Origin: [Pseudomonas] carboxydohydrogena
Lineage (GTDB): Bacteria; Pseudomonadota; Alphaproteobacteria; Rhizobiales; Xanthobacteraceae
Length of the DNA: 64,000 nt
NCBI RefSeq assembly: GCF_029030725.1
Contig: NZ_CP113162.1
Location: 2,354,501-2,418,500 of the forward strand
Direction: 5' to 3'
Shown here: one piece after another, positions 7,858 to 15,264 of the stretch
Layout of the letters: each line of letters starts with the position of its first letter
Position numbering within the stretch: the stretch's first letter is position 1
Made by a program: the position numbers and the translations under genes
Notes under the pieces: model-generated
Databases searched by the model: none
What the model was told of the DNA's origin: nothing
The model's input: only the letters and a program-made list of their open reading frames with translations

Positions 7858-9585
7858 CTATTCCGCCGCCTCCGAAAGCAGAGTTTCGCCCGGTTTTACG
7901 CGGGTAAACGCCACCGGCGCGGTGGAAATGTCGATCTCGCCGCCCTTCATCCGCACCACGGTGTAGTGCGAGGTCGCGAGGTCGGACGTGGACGGATAAT
8001 CTTCACGGAAATGTGCACCGCGGCTGTCGGTGCGCGCGGTCGCCGCCGCGCAAATTCCGCGGCTGACCTGCACGAGATTCTCCAGATTGAGCCGGTCCAT
8101 CCATGTGAGGTTGTAGCGGCGGTCGCCATCGGCGACACCGGAACGCGCCACCTGCCCCGCGAGATCTTCGAGTGCGGCCGCGCCGCGTGCCAACCCTTCG
8201 CCGGTGCGCAGGATGCCGACATCGTTCCACATGATGTCCATCAGCGCCTCGCGCATCTCGGCCAGATCGCCCGACGGCTTGCCGAGCGGCGAGAACGCGC
8301 GATCGAGCGATGCGTCGATCACCGACTGATCCGGATCGGCAAGGGTGCCTTCCTTCGCAACCGCGCGCGCCATCGCATCGCCGGCCACGCCGCCGAACAC
8401 CGTGGAGTTGGCGACGCCGTTGCCGCCGAGGCGGTTGGCGCCATGCACGCCGCCGGTGTCCTCGCCGGCCGCGAACAAACGCGGCATCGCGGTGCTGCAA
8501 TCGAGGTCGAACACCACGCCGCCCATCATGTAATGCGCGGTCGGGATTACCTCGACGAGACCGCCCGCGAGATCGAAACCGCAATCGGCGCAGCGCTCGA
8601 CCATACCCTTGAAGGTGCGGCGCACATGATCCGGGCCGAGATGGCTCATCTTGATGTGAACGCCGCCGTGCTGCGTGGGATAACCCTTGCGGATCTGGTA
8701 CATGATCGAGCGGCTGACGATGTCGCGCGTGGCGCGCTCGCCGCGCTCGTCGTAATCGAACATGAAGCGCTCGCCGCGCGAATCCAGCAACTGCCCGCCC
8801 GCGCCGCGCAGGCCCTCCTCCAGCACCGTGCCGGTCATGCGAGTGCCCGCGCCCGCCAGGAGGCCGGTCGGATGGAATTGCACCATTTCGAGATCGCGCA
8901 GCGACAGCCCCGCGCGCATCGCCATCGCCAGACCGTCGCAGGTCTTGTCGCCGGACGGCGTGTGATACTTGTACATCGTCGGTCCGCCGCCGGTCGCGAG
9001 CAGCGTCGCTTTCGCGCGGACCAGCAACGGCTCGCCGCTGCGCATGTCGAGCATCAAGACGCCCGCGAGGCCGGAGCCATCCGCCGCCGGAATGAGATCG
9101 AGCGCGCGATGGTCTTCCATGCGCTTCACGTCGCGCCGCCAGATCTGTTCTGAAAGCCGATTGATGATCTCGATGCCGGTGAGATCGCCCTTGTGCACGG
9201 TGCGGTCGAAAGTCTGGCCCGCGAACGCCTTCTGGTGAACGCTGCCGTCGGGATTGCGATCGAAGAAACAGCCGAGTTCGTTCTCAAGCTCACGGATGCG
9301 GATTTGGGCCTCGACGACCAGCTTCCACGCCAGATCCTGATTGTTGAGCCATTTGCCGCCTTCGATCGTGTCCATGAAATGGCGCTCGACGGAATCGCCC
9401 GGCGCGAGCGCGACGTTGTAGCCGCCCTGCACCATGCGGGTGCAACCGCATTTGCCGAGCAGCCCCTTCACCGCCACCGTCACATCGAGATGCGGCGCGG
9501 CTTTCTTGGCGTGAAGCGCCGCGAAAAGGCCGGCTCCGCCGGAGCCGAGAATCAGAATGTCGGTATCGACCGTGCGCAACGTCAT
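7858..9585 (-). CDS. Succinate dehydrogenase/fumarate reductase-like flavoprotein subunit with altered active site
   Basis: 575 residues. The FAD-binding start (DILILGSGGAGLFAALHA) and overall architecture are those of SdhA/FrdA. Four catalytic positions of the family are kept: His238 (QFHPTG), Arg287 (RDIVSRS), His351 (AHYMMGG) and Arg385 (GANRLGGN). Two key ones are not. The His that normally carries covalent FAD is Cys48 (GCTRMVQGG against the usual SHTxxAQGG), and the Thr of TEGCRGEGG that holds a substrate carboxylate is Glu256 (EEGLRGAGG). So FAD may be non-covalent or unusually bound, and the substrate is probably not plain succinate. It follows the hydratase beta subunit by 3 bp and would complete the B-C-D complex encoded upstream. 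Confidence 0.85.
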   Translation of the reverse strand: MTLRTVDTDILILGSGGAGLFAALHAKKAAPHLDVTVAVKGLLGKCGCTRMVQGGYNVALAPGDSVERHFMDTIEGGKWLNNQDLAWKLVVEAQIRIRELENELGCFFDRNPDGSVHQKAFAGQTFDRTVHKGDLTGIEIINRLSEQIWRRDVKRMEDHRALDLIPAADGSGLAGVLMLDMRSGEPLLVRAKATLLATGGGPTMYKYHTPSGDKTCDGLAMAMRAGLSLRDLEMVQFHPTGLLAGAGTRMTGTVLEEGLRGAGGQLLDSRGERFMFDYDERGERATRDIVSRSIMYQIRKGYPTQHGGVHIKMSHLGPDHVRRTFKGMVERCADCGFDLAGGLVEVIPTAHYMMGGVVFDLDCSTAMPRLFAAGEDTGGVHGANRLGGNGVANSTVFGGVAGDAMARAVAKEGTLADPDQSVIDASLDRAFSPLGKPSGDLAEMREALMDIMWNDVGILRTGEGLARGAAALEDLAGQVARSGVADGDRRYNLTWMDRLNLENLVQVSRGICAAATARTDSRGAHFREDYPSTSDLATSHYTVVRMKGGEIDISTAPVAFTRVKPGETLLSEAAE

Positions 9586-9588
9586 GGT

Positions 9589-10197
9589 TCACACCGCTCC
9601 GATGCTTTTGAGAACCGCATCGCGGCGGCTGGCCACGTCCTTCTGCAAATCCGCGTAAAGCGAACCGCCATGCGAATCCATACCGACCAGCAATGGACCG
9701 AAATTCCTGATCTGGAATTTCCACAGGCTCTCGGGATGCAGATCGTCCAGATCGATATCGACGATCTGTTCGATCCAGGTCGTTTCCAGCGCAGCCGCGC
9801 CGCCGACGATGGCGAGATACGCGCCGCCGAATTCCGCGAACGCCGCAAGCGTATCCGGACCCATGCCGCCCTTGCCGACGATAAGGCGCACGCCTTCGCG
9901 GTCCATCAGGTCGTGGGTGAATCGTTCCATGCGCATCGACGTCGTTGTGCCGATGCAGAATGGCTTGTAGCCGACCGGGGCCTCGTTCGAGACCGGCACA
10001 CGGTGCACGTTCGGGGCGGTATGGATGACTGCGTGGCCGTGAAGATCGAATTTGACCTTGCGGCCTTTGTCGAACATGTGGATCAGCGTCGCGTCGCGAA
10101 TCCCGAACAGTGTCTGTTCGAGGGTCACGGTGTCGCCGATCTTCAGGCTACGCGCCTTTTCCTCGTCGATCGGCATTTGAAGAATGTGATGCGCCAT
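9589..10197 (-). CDS. Class I fumarase/tartrate-dehydratase-type hydratase, beta subunit
   Basis: 202 residues, matching the C-terminal (beta) domain of class I iron-sulfur hydro-lyases such as two-subunit fumarase and L-tartrate dehydratase. The substrate-binding loop reads IGTTTSMRMERF where fumarases usually have a GPTTxxRM pattern, and VGKGGMG follows. It begins 10 bp after the alpha-subunit gene and ends 3 bp before the flavoprotein gene, so the hydratase and the dehydrogenase are translated together. By family it adds water to, or removes it from, a trans-alkene dicarboxylate. Context suggests it hydrates the product of the neighbouring dehydrogenase. Whether that is fumarate or a substituted fumarate cannot be decided. 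Confidence 0.87.
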   Translation of the reverse strand: MAHHILQMPIDEEKARSLKIGDTVTLEQTLFGIRDATLIHMFDKGRKVKFDLHGHAVIHTAPNVHRVPVSNEAPVGYKPFCIGTTTSMRMERFTHDLMDREGVRLIVGKGGMGPDTLAAFAEFGGAYLAIVGGAAALETTWIEQIVDIDLDDLHPESLWKFQIRNFGPLLVGMDSHGGSLYADLQKDVASRRDAVLKSIGAV

Positions 10198-10207
10198 GGC
10201 CCTGCCC

Positions 10208-11083
10208 TCACGCCGTGAACGCGATGCCGCCGGGCGTGATCGTCGCCCGCGCGCGCCGCGCCGAATGGCACTGGATGTTCACCGCAACCGGATTTTGCGT
10301 GATGTGGGTGGCGGCGACCTCCACATGCACGGCGAAGCTGGTCGAACGGCCGCCGAGCCCCTGCGGGCCGATGCCAAGTTCGTTCACCGCTTTCGACAAC
10401 TCGGCTTCGATCTTGGCGCCTTCCTCGTCGCTGCATTTCGAGCCGAGCGGGCGCGTCGCCGCGATCTTGGCCAGATGCATGCAGAGGTCGGAAGTGCCGC
10501 CCATGCCGACGCCGACGATGGTCGGCGGGCAGACGCGGCCGCCGAGTTCGATCACGCGATCGATCACGAATGCCTTCACCGCCTTGATGCCATCGGACGG
10601 CAGCAGCATCTTCAGGAACGAGCCGTTCTCCGAGCCCGAACCCTTCGGAATCATCTCGATCGACGCCGTCTCGACCCGCTCGTCGAAATCGACATGGATG
10701 ATCGGCACGCGGATGCCGCTCGACGTCTGGTTGTTCTTGCGGGTGATCGGATGCACCACGGAGGAGCGCAGCGAGCATTCGGTGGTGGCGCGCTCGCAGC
10801 CCCTGCGGATCGCCGCCTTCAGCTCCGCGCCGTCGAACTGCACGTTGCGGCCGATGGTGACGTTATAAATGGGGATGCCCGTGTCCTGACACAGGATGTT
10901 GTTGGTGCGCTCGGCGACCGCGATGTTCTCCACCATGGTGCCAAGCACTGTCTTGCCGATGGTGCTGGTCTCGTTGCGCACCAGCGTTCTGAAACCGGCC
11001 TTGATATCGTCCGGCAACATTTTGAGGGCCTGCACGTAGAGCGTTTTGCAGACCTCCTCGACTTCTTTCATATCAATCTGCAT
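10208..11083 (-). CDS. Class I fumarase/tartrate-dehydratase-type hydratase, alpha subunit ([4Fe-4S])
   Basis: 291 residues, full length for the alpha subunit of two-subunit class I fumarase or tartrate dehydratase. The three Cys positions expected to bind the catalytic [4Fe-4S] cluster are visible in LCQDTGIP, GGRVCPPTIVG and NIQCHSARR. PKGSGSENGSFLKML and VGVGMGGTSDLCM are family landmarks. It lies 4 bp after the small membrane-anchor gene and 10 bp before the beta subunit. It acts with that subunit as an alkene hydratase. Being placed inside a dehydrogenase operon rather than alone suggests a dedicated oxidation-hydration pair instead of the cell's housekeeping fumarase. Confidence 0.88.
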   Translation of the reverse strand: MQIDMKEVEEVCKTLYVQALKMLPDDIKAGFRTLVRNETSTIGKTVLGTMVENIAVAERTNNILCQDTGIPIYNVTIGRNVQFDGAELKAAIRRGCERATTECSLRSSVVHPITRKNNQTSSGIRVPIIHVDFDERVETASIEMIPKGSGSENGSFLKMLLPSDGIKAVKAFVIDRVIELGGRVCPPTIVGVGMGGTSDLCMHLAKIAATRPLGSKCSDEEGAKIEAELSKAVNELGIGPQGLGGRSTSFAVHVEVAATHITQNPVAVNIQCHSARRARATITPGGIAFTA

Positions 11084-11087
11084 GGCA

Positions 11088-11435
11088 CTACATCCCGTTC
11101 AATAGAAACAACACGCCAATTGCCGCCGATGCGGCGACGCAACTTGAAACCAGCACCGCGCTGCGGTCGCGCATCGCAAACCATTCGATCGCGAGCACCC
11201 GCAGGCCGAGCGCCATGTGCACCGCGAGCGCGGAGACAAGCCCCCACTCGGCGATCAGGGCGATCCGCGAGTGGGTCAATGCGAGAAAACTATCCAGCGC
11301 ACTTGCGCCATTGAGCGCGGTGCCGAGGGCGAGAAAATGCATCGGCAGAAAGATCGCCAGCGCCACGCCGGACAGGCGGTGCAGCATCGCGGCGATGAAG
11401 CCCGGCTTCAGATGTGAGTTCCGTATCACGCTCAT
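11088..11435 (-). CDS. SdhC/SdhD-like cytochrome b membrane anchor (second anchor)
   Basis: 115 residues from the ATG at 11435, overlapping the previous stop as ATGA. Three membrane segments are predicted, after the motif HRLSG (residues 19-23), which corresponds to the HRxTG/HRxSG motif of SdhC. His33 lies in the first membrane segment and His73 in the second (AVHMALGLR), positions suited to haem b ligation. It would anchor the flavoprotein/iron-sulfur pair in the inner membrane and pass electrons to quinone. It resembles the adjacent anchor in having an H...GLR pattern, as expected of a two-anchor complex. Part of the B-C-D-hydratase-A operon. Confidence 0.75.
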   Translation of the reverse strand: MSVIRNSHLKPGFIAAMLHRLSGVALAIFLPMHFLALGTALNGASALDSFLALTHSRIALIAEWGLVSALAVHMALGLRVLAIEWFAMRDRSAVLVSSCVAASAAIGVLFLLNGM

Positions 11436-11761
11436 GCGCCATACACCGCAAACGCGGCCCTCACGCCAAGGATAACGAGCGAAACCGAGAATAGTGCCAG
11501 CACCACGTCGAGCGTACGGCCACGCCAGTGCAGCCACTCGCGCAGCACCGAACGCAGGCCGATCGGCGCATGGATCGACGCCGCCAGCACGAAGGTCAGA
11601 TAGAACGCCAGAAACGCGCGGTTGCCGTGGGTGCGCGCCAGAATCTCGCCCGCCGTCAATCCGCCGCGCACGGCATAGATGATGGTGATGAGGTGAACCG
11701 TCACCGCGATGGCAAGAATGAACGCGGTGCCGCGCTGGGCGAGATAGAGAACCGGATTCAT
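11432..11761 (-). CDS. Small three-helix membrane anchor of the SDH/FRD-like complex (first anchor)
   Basis: 109 residues from the ATG at 11761, overlapping the stop of the iron-sulfur gene as ATGA; the open frame continues upstream inside that gene but those residues are spurious. Three hydrophobic segments are visible (about 11-30, 50-70, 85-105). His23 (TVHLIT) and His64 (SIHAPIGLR) are placed in the first and second segments, like haem ligands in Sdh/Frd anchors. Sequence similarity to standard SdhC or SdhD is weak, so the call leans on size, topology and operon position between the iron-sulfur subunit and the second anchor. Confidence 0.68.
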   Translation of the reverse strand: MNPVLYLAQRGTAFILAIAVTVHLITIIYAVRGGLTAGEILARTHGNRAFLAFYLTFVLAASIHAPIGLRSVLREWLHWRGRTLDVVLALFSVSLVILGVRAAFAVYGA

Positions 11762-12504
11762 CGCCGCCTCCAGAGTTTGTTCGAGGTCGCCCGCTTCAAA
11801 CCGGCGATCGAGAACGTCGGAGACAGATGCTTGGGGCAGAATTCCGTGCAACTCATATGGCTGTGGCAGGAATGACAACCGGCATCCCCGGTCACGGCGG
11901 TGAGGCGCGCATCCTGCCCGCGATCACGCACGTCGTTGACCAGCGTCCATGCCCGGTTCAGCGCCGCCGGCCCGAGATAATCCTCGTTCCACGACACCAC
12001 ATCGCAGGCCGAGTAGCACACGCCGCAATTGATGCATTCGATGCCTTCATCGGCGGCCTGCCGTTCCGGCGAGGACGGCTCGACGACAGCGAAATCCGCG
12101 GGCGGGTTCTCGCCCGGCTCGAAATAGCCGTGCGCATCGCGCCATTTGTTGAAGAAAGGCTCCATGTCCACCGTCAGATCCTTGACGATGGGCAGGTTGC
12201 GCAACGGCTCCAGCTTGAGCGGCCCGCTTTCGAGTTCGTCGACGCGGGTGCGGCAGGTCCAGCGCGGCCGTTCGTTGACGACCATGGCACAGGAACCGCA
12301 CATCCCGACGCGGCAGGCGAAACGATAGGACAGCGTTTCGTCCTGGGTGCGCTGGATCTCGGTGACGACATCCAGCACGGTTTGATTGGCACGCGCCGGG
12401 ACTTCAAAAGTCTGAAAGGCGCCGTCTTCATCACCCCGCCAGACCTGCACTGTCAATACAGGGACTGGCGAGGTGTCGTTCTTGCTTTTTTCTTGAACAC
12501 TCAT
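11758..12504 (-). CDS. SDH/FRD-like iron-sulfur subunit
   Basis: 248 residues. The N-terminal ferredoxin domain binds [2Fe-2S] through Cys64, Cys69, Cys72 and Cys84 (C-x4-C-x2-C-x11-C). The C-terminal domain has ECINCGVCYSAC and GCHSCHSHMSCTEFCPKHL, supplying ligands for the [4Fe-4S] and [3Fe-4S] clusters. This is the electron-transfer subunit between the flavoprotein and the membrane anchors. The flavoprotein gene is not next to it but after the hydratase genes, an unusual order that interleaves the two enzymes in one operon. It starts 37 bp after the binding-protein gene of the transporter, so uptake and first oxidation are probably co-transcribed. Confidence 0.88.
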   Translation of the reverse strand: MSVQEKSKNDTSPVPVLTVQVWRGDEDGAFQTFEVPARANQTVLDVVTEIQRTQDETLSYRFACRVGMCGSCAMVVNERPRWTCRTRVDELESGPLKLEPLRNLPIVKDLTVDMEPFFNKWRDAHGYFEPGENPPADFAVVEPSSPERQAADEGIECINCGVCYSACDVVSWNEDYLGPAALNRAWTLVNDVRDRGQDARLTAVTGDAGCHSCHSHMSCTEFCPKHLSPTFSIAGLKRATSNKLWRRR

Positions 12505-12541
12505 GACGCAGGTCAGGAGCCTCCGTAGTTATTGTTGATTG

Positions 12542-13546
12542 TCAGCTTCCGTTCGCGCCGTGAATTCCCGGGAAGTAGATGTCCTTCCAGGACTTGGCCT
12601 TGGCAGTAACGAGACCGGCACGATTCATGTAATCCAGATAGGTGGTCACTTTCTTCGGCGTGGTGGTCCACTCGTTCACCGGATCGCGGATGATCTTTTC
12701 AGCATCGGCAACCGGGAGCTTCGAGTTTTCCGCCTTCACCCAGATCGCGGCAGCCTTTGCCGGATCGGCCTTGATGTTGGCCATCGCCTCTTCAAGCGCG
12801 CCGAGGAAAGCCTTCATGACCTTCGGATTGGCCTCGACGAACTTGGTCGTCGCCCAGACCGAGTTGAAGGTGTGCGGCCCGCCCAGCACGTCATAGCTGT
12901 TGAGAACGCGATGAGCCTTCGGGTCCCTCAGTTCAAGATCCTGAAACGGGGCCGAGCCGAAATGAGCATCAACCTCGGAATGGCCGCCAAGCATGGCCGC
13001 CATGGCATCCGGATGGCTCATCGACACGGTGAACGGATCGAGCTTGTGGCTCTGCTCCGGCCCGAACAGTTTCTCCGCCGCCATCTGGAGCGTGATCGCC
13101 TGGATCGAGACCTTCACCGCCGGAAGGCCGATCTTGTCCTTCTCGGTGAAGTCCTTGATGGTCTTCACGTTGGGGTTGGTGGTGACGAGATAAAGCGGCA
13201 TCGCGTTCAGCGTGGCGACACCCCGCACCTTGTAGTTGCTCTGGGTCTTGCCCCAGATCGTCAGCAGCGGACCAACGCCGCCACCGGCGAAGTCGAGATT
13301 GCCCGACAGCAGCGCTTCATTCATGCCGCTGCCCGAGCTAAAGCGCAGCCACTCGACCTTCAGGTCGATCCCTTCGGCCTTGGCGTGTTTTTCAAAGAGC
13401 TGCTGCTCTTCCATCATCGTCAACGGCAGATAGCCGAGGCCATACTGCTTGGCGATGCGAACGGTGTTCACTTCGGCATGAGCACCGCCCGCGAGTCCTG
13501 CGACAAGACCGATCGCCGCCATCGTCTTTACAACTGATTTCAACAT
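12542..13546 (-). CDS. NitT/TauT (SsuA/TauA)-family ABC transporter periplasmic binding protein
   Basis: 334 residues with a Sec signal peptide, probable cleavage after GGAHA at about residue 24. The mature protein begins with the family's VRIAKQYGLGYLPLTMMEE and continues GSGMNEALLSGNLDFAGGGVGPLL, the pattern of sulfonate, taurine, nitrate and aromatic-sulfonate binding proteins. It delivers substrate to the permease and ATPase encoded just upstream (61-bp gap to the permease). A sulfonate ligand is the natural reading beside suyAB, but the family also binds bicarbonate, nitrate and thiamine precursors, so ligand identity is inferred. The 37-bp junction to the iron-sulfur gene has no visible terminator. 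Confidence 0.87.
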   Translation of the reverse strand: MLKSVVKTMAAIGLVAGLAGGAHAEVNTVRIAKQYGLGYLPLTMMEEQQLFEKHAKAEGIDLKVEWLRFSSGSGMNEALLSGNLDFAGGGVGPLLTIWGKTQSNYKVRGVATLNAMPLYLVTTNPNVKTIKDFTEKDKIGLPAVKVSIQAITLQMAAEKLFGPEQSHKLDPFTVSMSHPDAMAAMLGGHSEVDAHFGSAPFQDLELRDPKAHRVLNSYDVLGGPHTFNSVWATTKFVEANPKVMKAFLGALEEAMANIKADPAKAAAIWVKAENSKLPVADAEKIIRDPVNEWTTTPKKVTTYLDYMNRAGLVTAKAKSWKDIYFPGIHGANGS

Positions 13547-13607
13547 CCTGTCCTTCTCCTCACAAAAAGCCGGGTATTTGTTGTTGTTGTCCCGGCGACT
13601 GCCCTTC

Positions 13608-14504
13608 TTAAGATTGCATGCCCCAACGATCGATGGTGTTGGCCTCGATCGCCCGGAAGATCACGTTCTCGACCACAAGACCGATGATGATGACGGTCAA
13701 CAGACCGGCGAACACCGTCGGGATGTCGAGACTGTTCTTGTTTTCGAAAATAAACCAGCCCAAACCGCCCGAGCCGGACGACACGCCGAACACCAGTTCG
13801 GCCGCGATCAGGGTGCGCCAGGCGAACGCCCAGCCGATCTTCAGGCCGGTGAGGATGCTCGGGAACGCCGCCGGGATCAGGATCTTGCTGATGTAGCGGA
13901 ATCCGCCGAGACCGTAATTGCGCCCGACCATCTTGAGCGTACGGCTCACCGACAGGAAGCCGGAGTGCGTATTGAGCGCGATCGCCCACGTCACCGAATG
14001 TACCAGCACGAACACCAGCGAACCGTTGCCGAGGCCGAACCAGATCAGCGCCAGCGGCAACAGCGCGATGGCGGGCAGCGGGTTGAACATCGACGTCAGA
14101 GTTTCGAGGAAGTCCGTGCCGATCCGCGTCGTGATCGCCAGCGCCGTCAGCAACGCCGCAAGCGTGACACCGACCGCATAACCCATCAACAGCACCTTGA
14201 TGGACGACCAGGCGCGCGCCGGCAGAACGCCGTTGCCGATATTGGTGAAGAACGCGCTCATGGTTTCGCCGAACGTCGGGAACAACAGATTGTTGTTCAG
14301 GTAGCGACCGTAGATTTCCCACGCCAGCGCAAGAAAGATCAGAATGACGATCTTGCGCAGCCAGGTCTGGTTGTAGAGCCGGCCGATCAGTGGCAGCGGC
14401 TTCTCCACCACCAGCGGCACCTGCGACGTCTCGGATGCGTCGCGTACAAATTCGGCGCGCTGAGGCGCCACGATCTTCTGAGCGGACAAGGTCACGTCAG
14501 ACAT
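13608..14504 (-). CDS. NitT/TauT-family ABC transporter permease
   Basis: 298 residues from the ATG at 14504 (GAGGCGG upstream), overlapping the ATPase stop by 8 bp. An N-terminal extension of about 60 residues precedes the first membrane helix (KIVILIFLALAWEIYGRYL). About six helices follow in the SsuC/TauC arrangement, with the ATPase-contact region near LTSMFNPLPAIALLPLALIW and WRTLIAAELVFGVSSG. It forms the membrane pore of the importer with the ATPase encoded upstream and the binding protein downstream. The frame is open further upstream (to 14591) only inside the ATPase gene. Confidence 0.88.
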   Translation of the reverse strand: MSDVTLSAQKIVAPQRAEFVRDASETSQVPLVVEKPLPLIGRLYNQTWLRKIVILIFLALAWEIYGRYLNNNLLFPTFGETMSAFFTNIGNGVLPARAWSSIKVLLMGYAVGVTLAALLTALAITTRIGTDFLETLTSMFNPLPAIALLPLALIWFGLGNGSLVFVLVHSVTWAIALNTHSGFLSVSRTLKMVGRNYGLGGFRYISKILIPAAFPSILTGLKIGWAFAWRTLIAAELVFGVSSGSGGLGWFIFENKNSLDIPTVFAGLLTVIIIGLVVENVIFRAIEANTIDRWGMQS

Positions 14505-15264
14505 TTTCCGCCTCCTCAATGGTGTCAGCGAACAGCATGGTCTGGATGCGATGCTCAAGCTCGGCGGCTTCCTCGCCGTGCACGCCACCATTCAGCTCGG
14601 CCTTCACCTGACCCGGATGCGGCGACAGCAACAGGATGCGGTTGCCGATCTTGATCGCTTCGGGAATCGAATGCGTGACGAACAGCACCGTGAAGCGCGT
14701 CTCGTCCCACAGCATCAACAACTCGTCCTGCATCTTGCGGCGCGTCAGCGCATCGAGTGCGGCGAACGGCTCATCCATCAGGAGAATGTCCGGCTCCATC
14801 GCCATACCGCGCGCGATCGCGACGCGCTGCTTCATGCCGCCAGAGAGCATGTGCGGATAGCTTTCGGCGAACTTTTCCAGATTGACCTTGCGGATATAGT
14901 GCATGGCCTTCTCTTCGGCCTCGCGCGCGCCGAGCTTGCTGGTGCACAGCAAAGGAAACACGACATTTTCCTTCACCGTCTTCCACGGCAGGAGCTGATC
15001 GAACTCCTGAAACACCATCATCCGGTCGGGACCGGGATGACGGATCAGCTTGCTCTTCAGCTTCATCTCGCCTTCGGTCGGCGTCATATAGCCGCCGACG
15101 GCTTTCAAAAGGGTCGATTTGCCGCAGCCCGAGGGGCCGAGCAAAATAAAACGATCGCCCTGAAAGACGTCGAAGTCGATGCGATAAGTCGCGGTTACGA
15201 GATGATTAGGCGTCTTGTACTGGAGTGTGACGCCTTTCACCTCCAAAAGCGGTGCAGTGTTCAA
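14497..15264 (-). CDS. NitT/TauT-family ABC transporter ATP-binding protein
   Basis: 255 residues from a TTG at 15264, chosen because GGGAGGA lies at ideal distance in front of it; an ATG at 15294 is the alternative and adds 10 residues. Walker A is GPSGCGKST, the signature is LSGGMKQR, Walker B is ILLMDEPFAALD, and the H-loop follows in FVTHSIPEA. The protein belongs to the SsuB/TauB group. It is the first gene of the long array transcribed from the 15265-15652 region, where an operator-like palindrome lies about 300 bp upstream of the start. It energises uptake of the presumed sulfonate. Confidence 0.9.
   Translation of the reverse strand: MNTAPLLEVKGVTLQYKTPNHLVTATYRIDFDVFQGDRFILLGPSGCGKSTLLKAVGGYMTPTEGEMKLKSKLIRHPGPDRMMVFQEFDQLLPWKTVKENVVFPLLCTSKLGAREAEEKAMHYIRKVNLEKFAESYPHMLSGGMKQRVAIARGMAMEPDILLMDEPFAALDALTRRKMQDELLMLWDETRFTVLFVTHSIPEAIKIGNRILLLSPHPGQVKAELNGGVHGEEAAELEHRIQTMLFADTIEEAENV

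Noticed and set aside
3324-15264. Horizontally acquired island
   Set aside because: No integrase, transposase, tRNA junction, direct repeats or clear base-composition shift were seen at the borders. tRNA-Pro lies 40 kb away.
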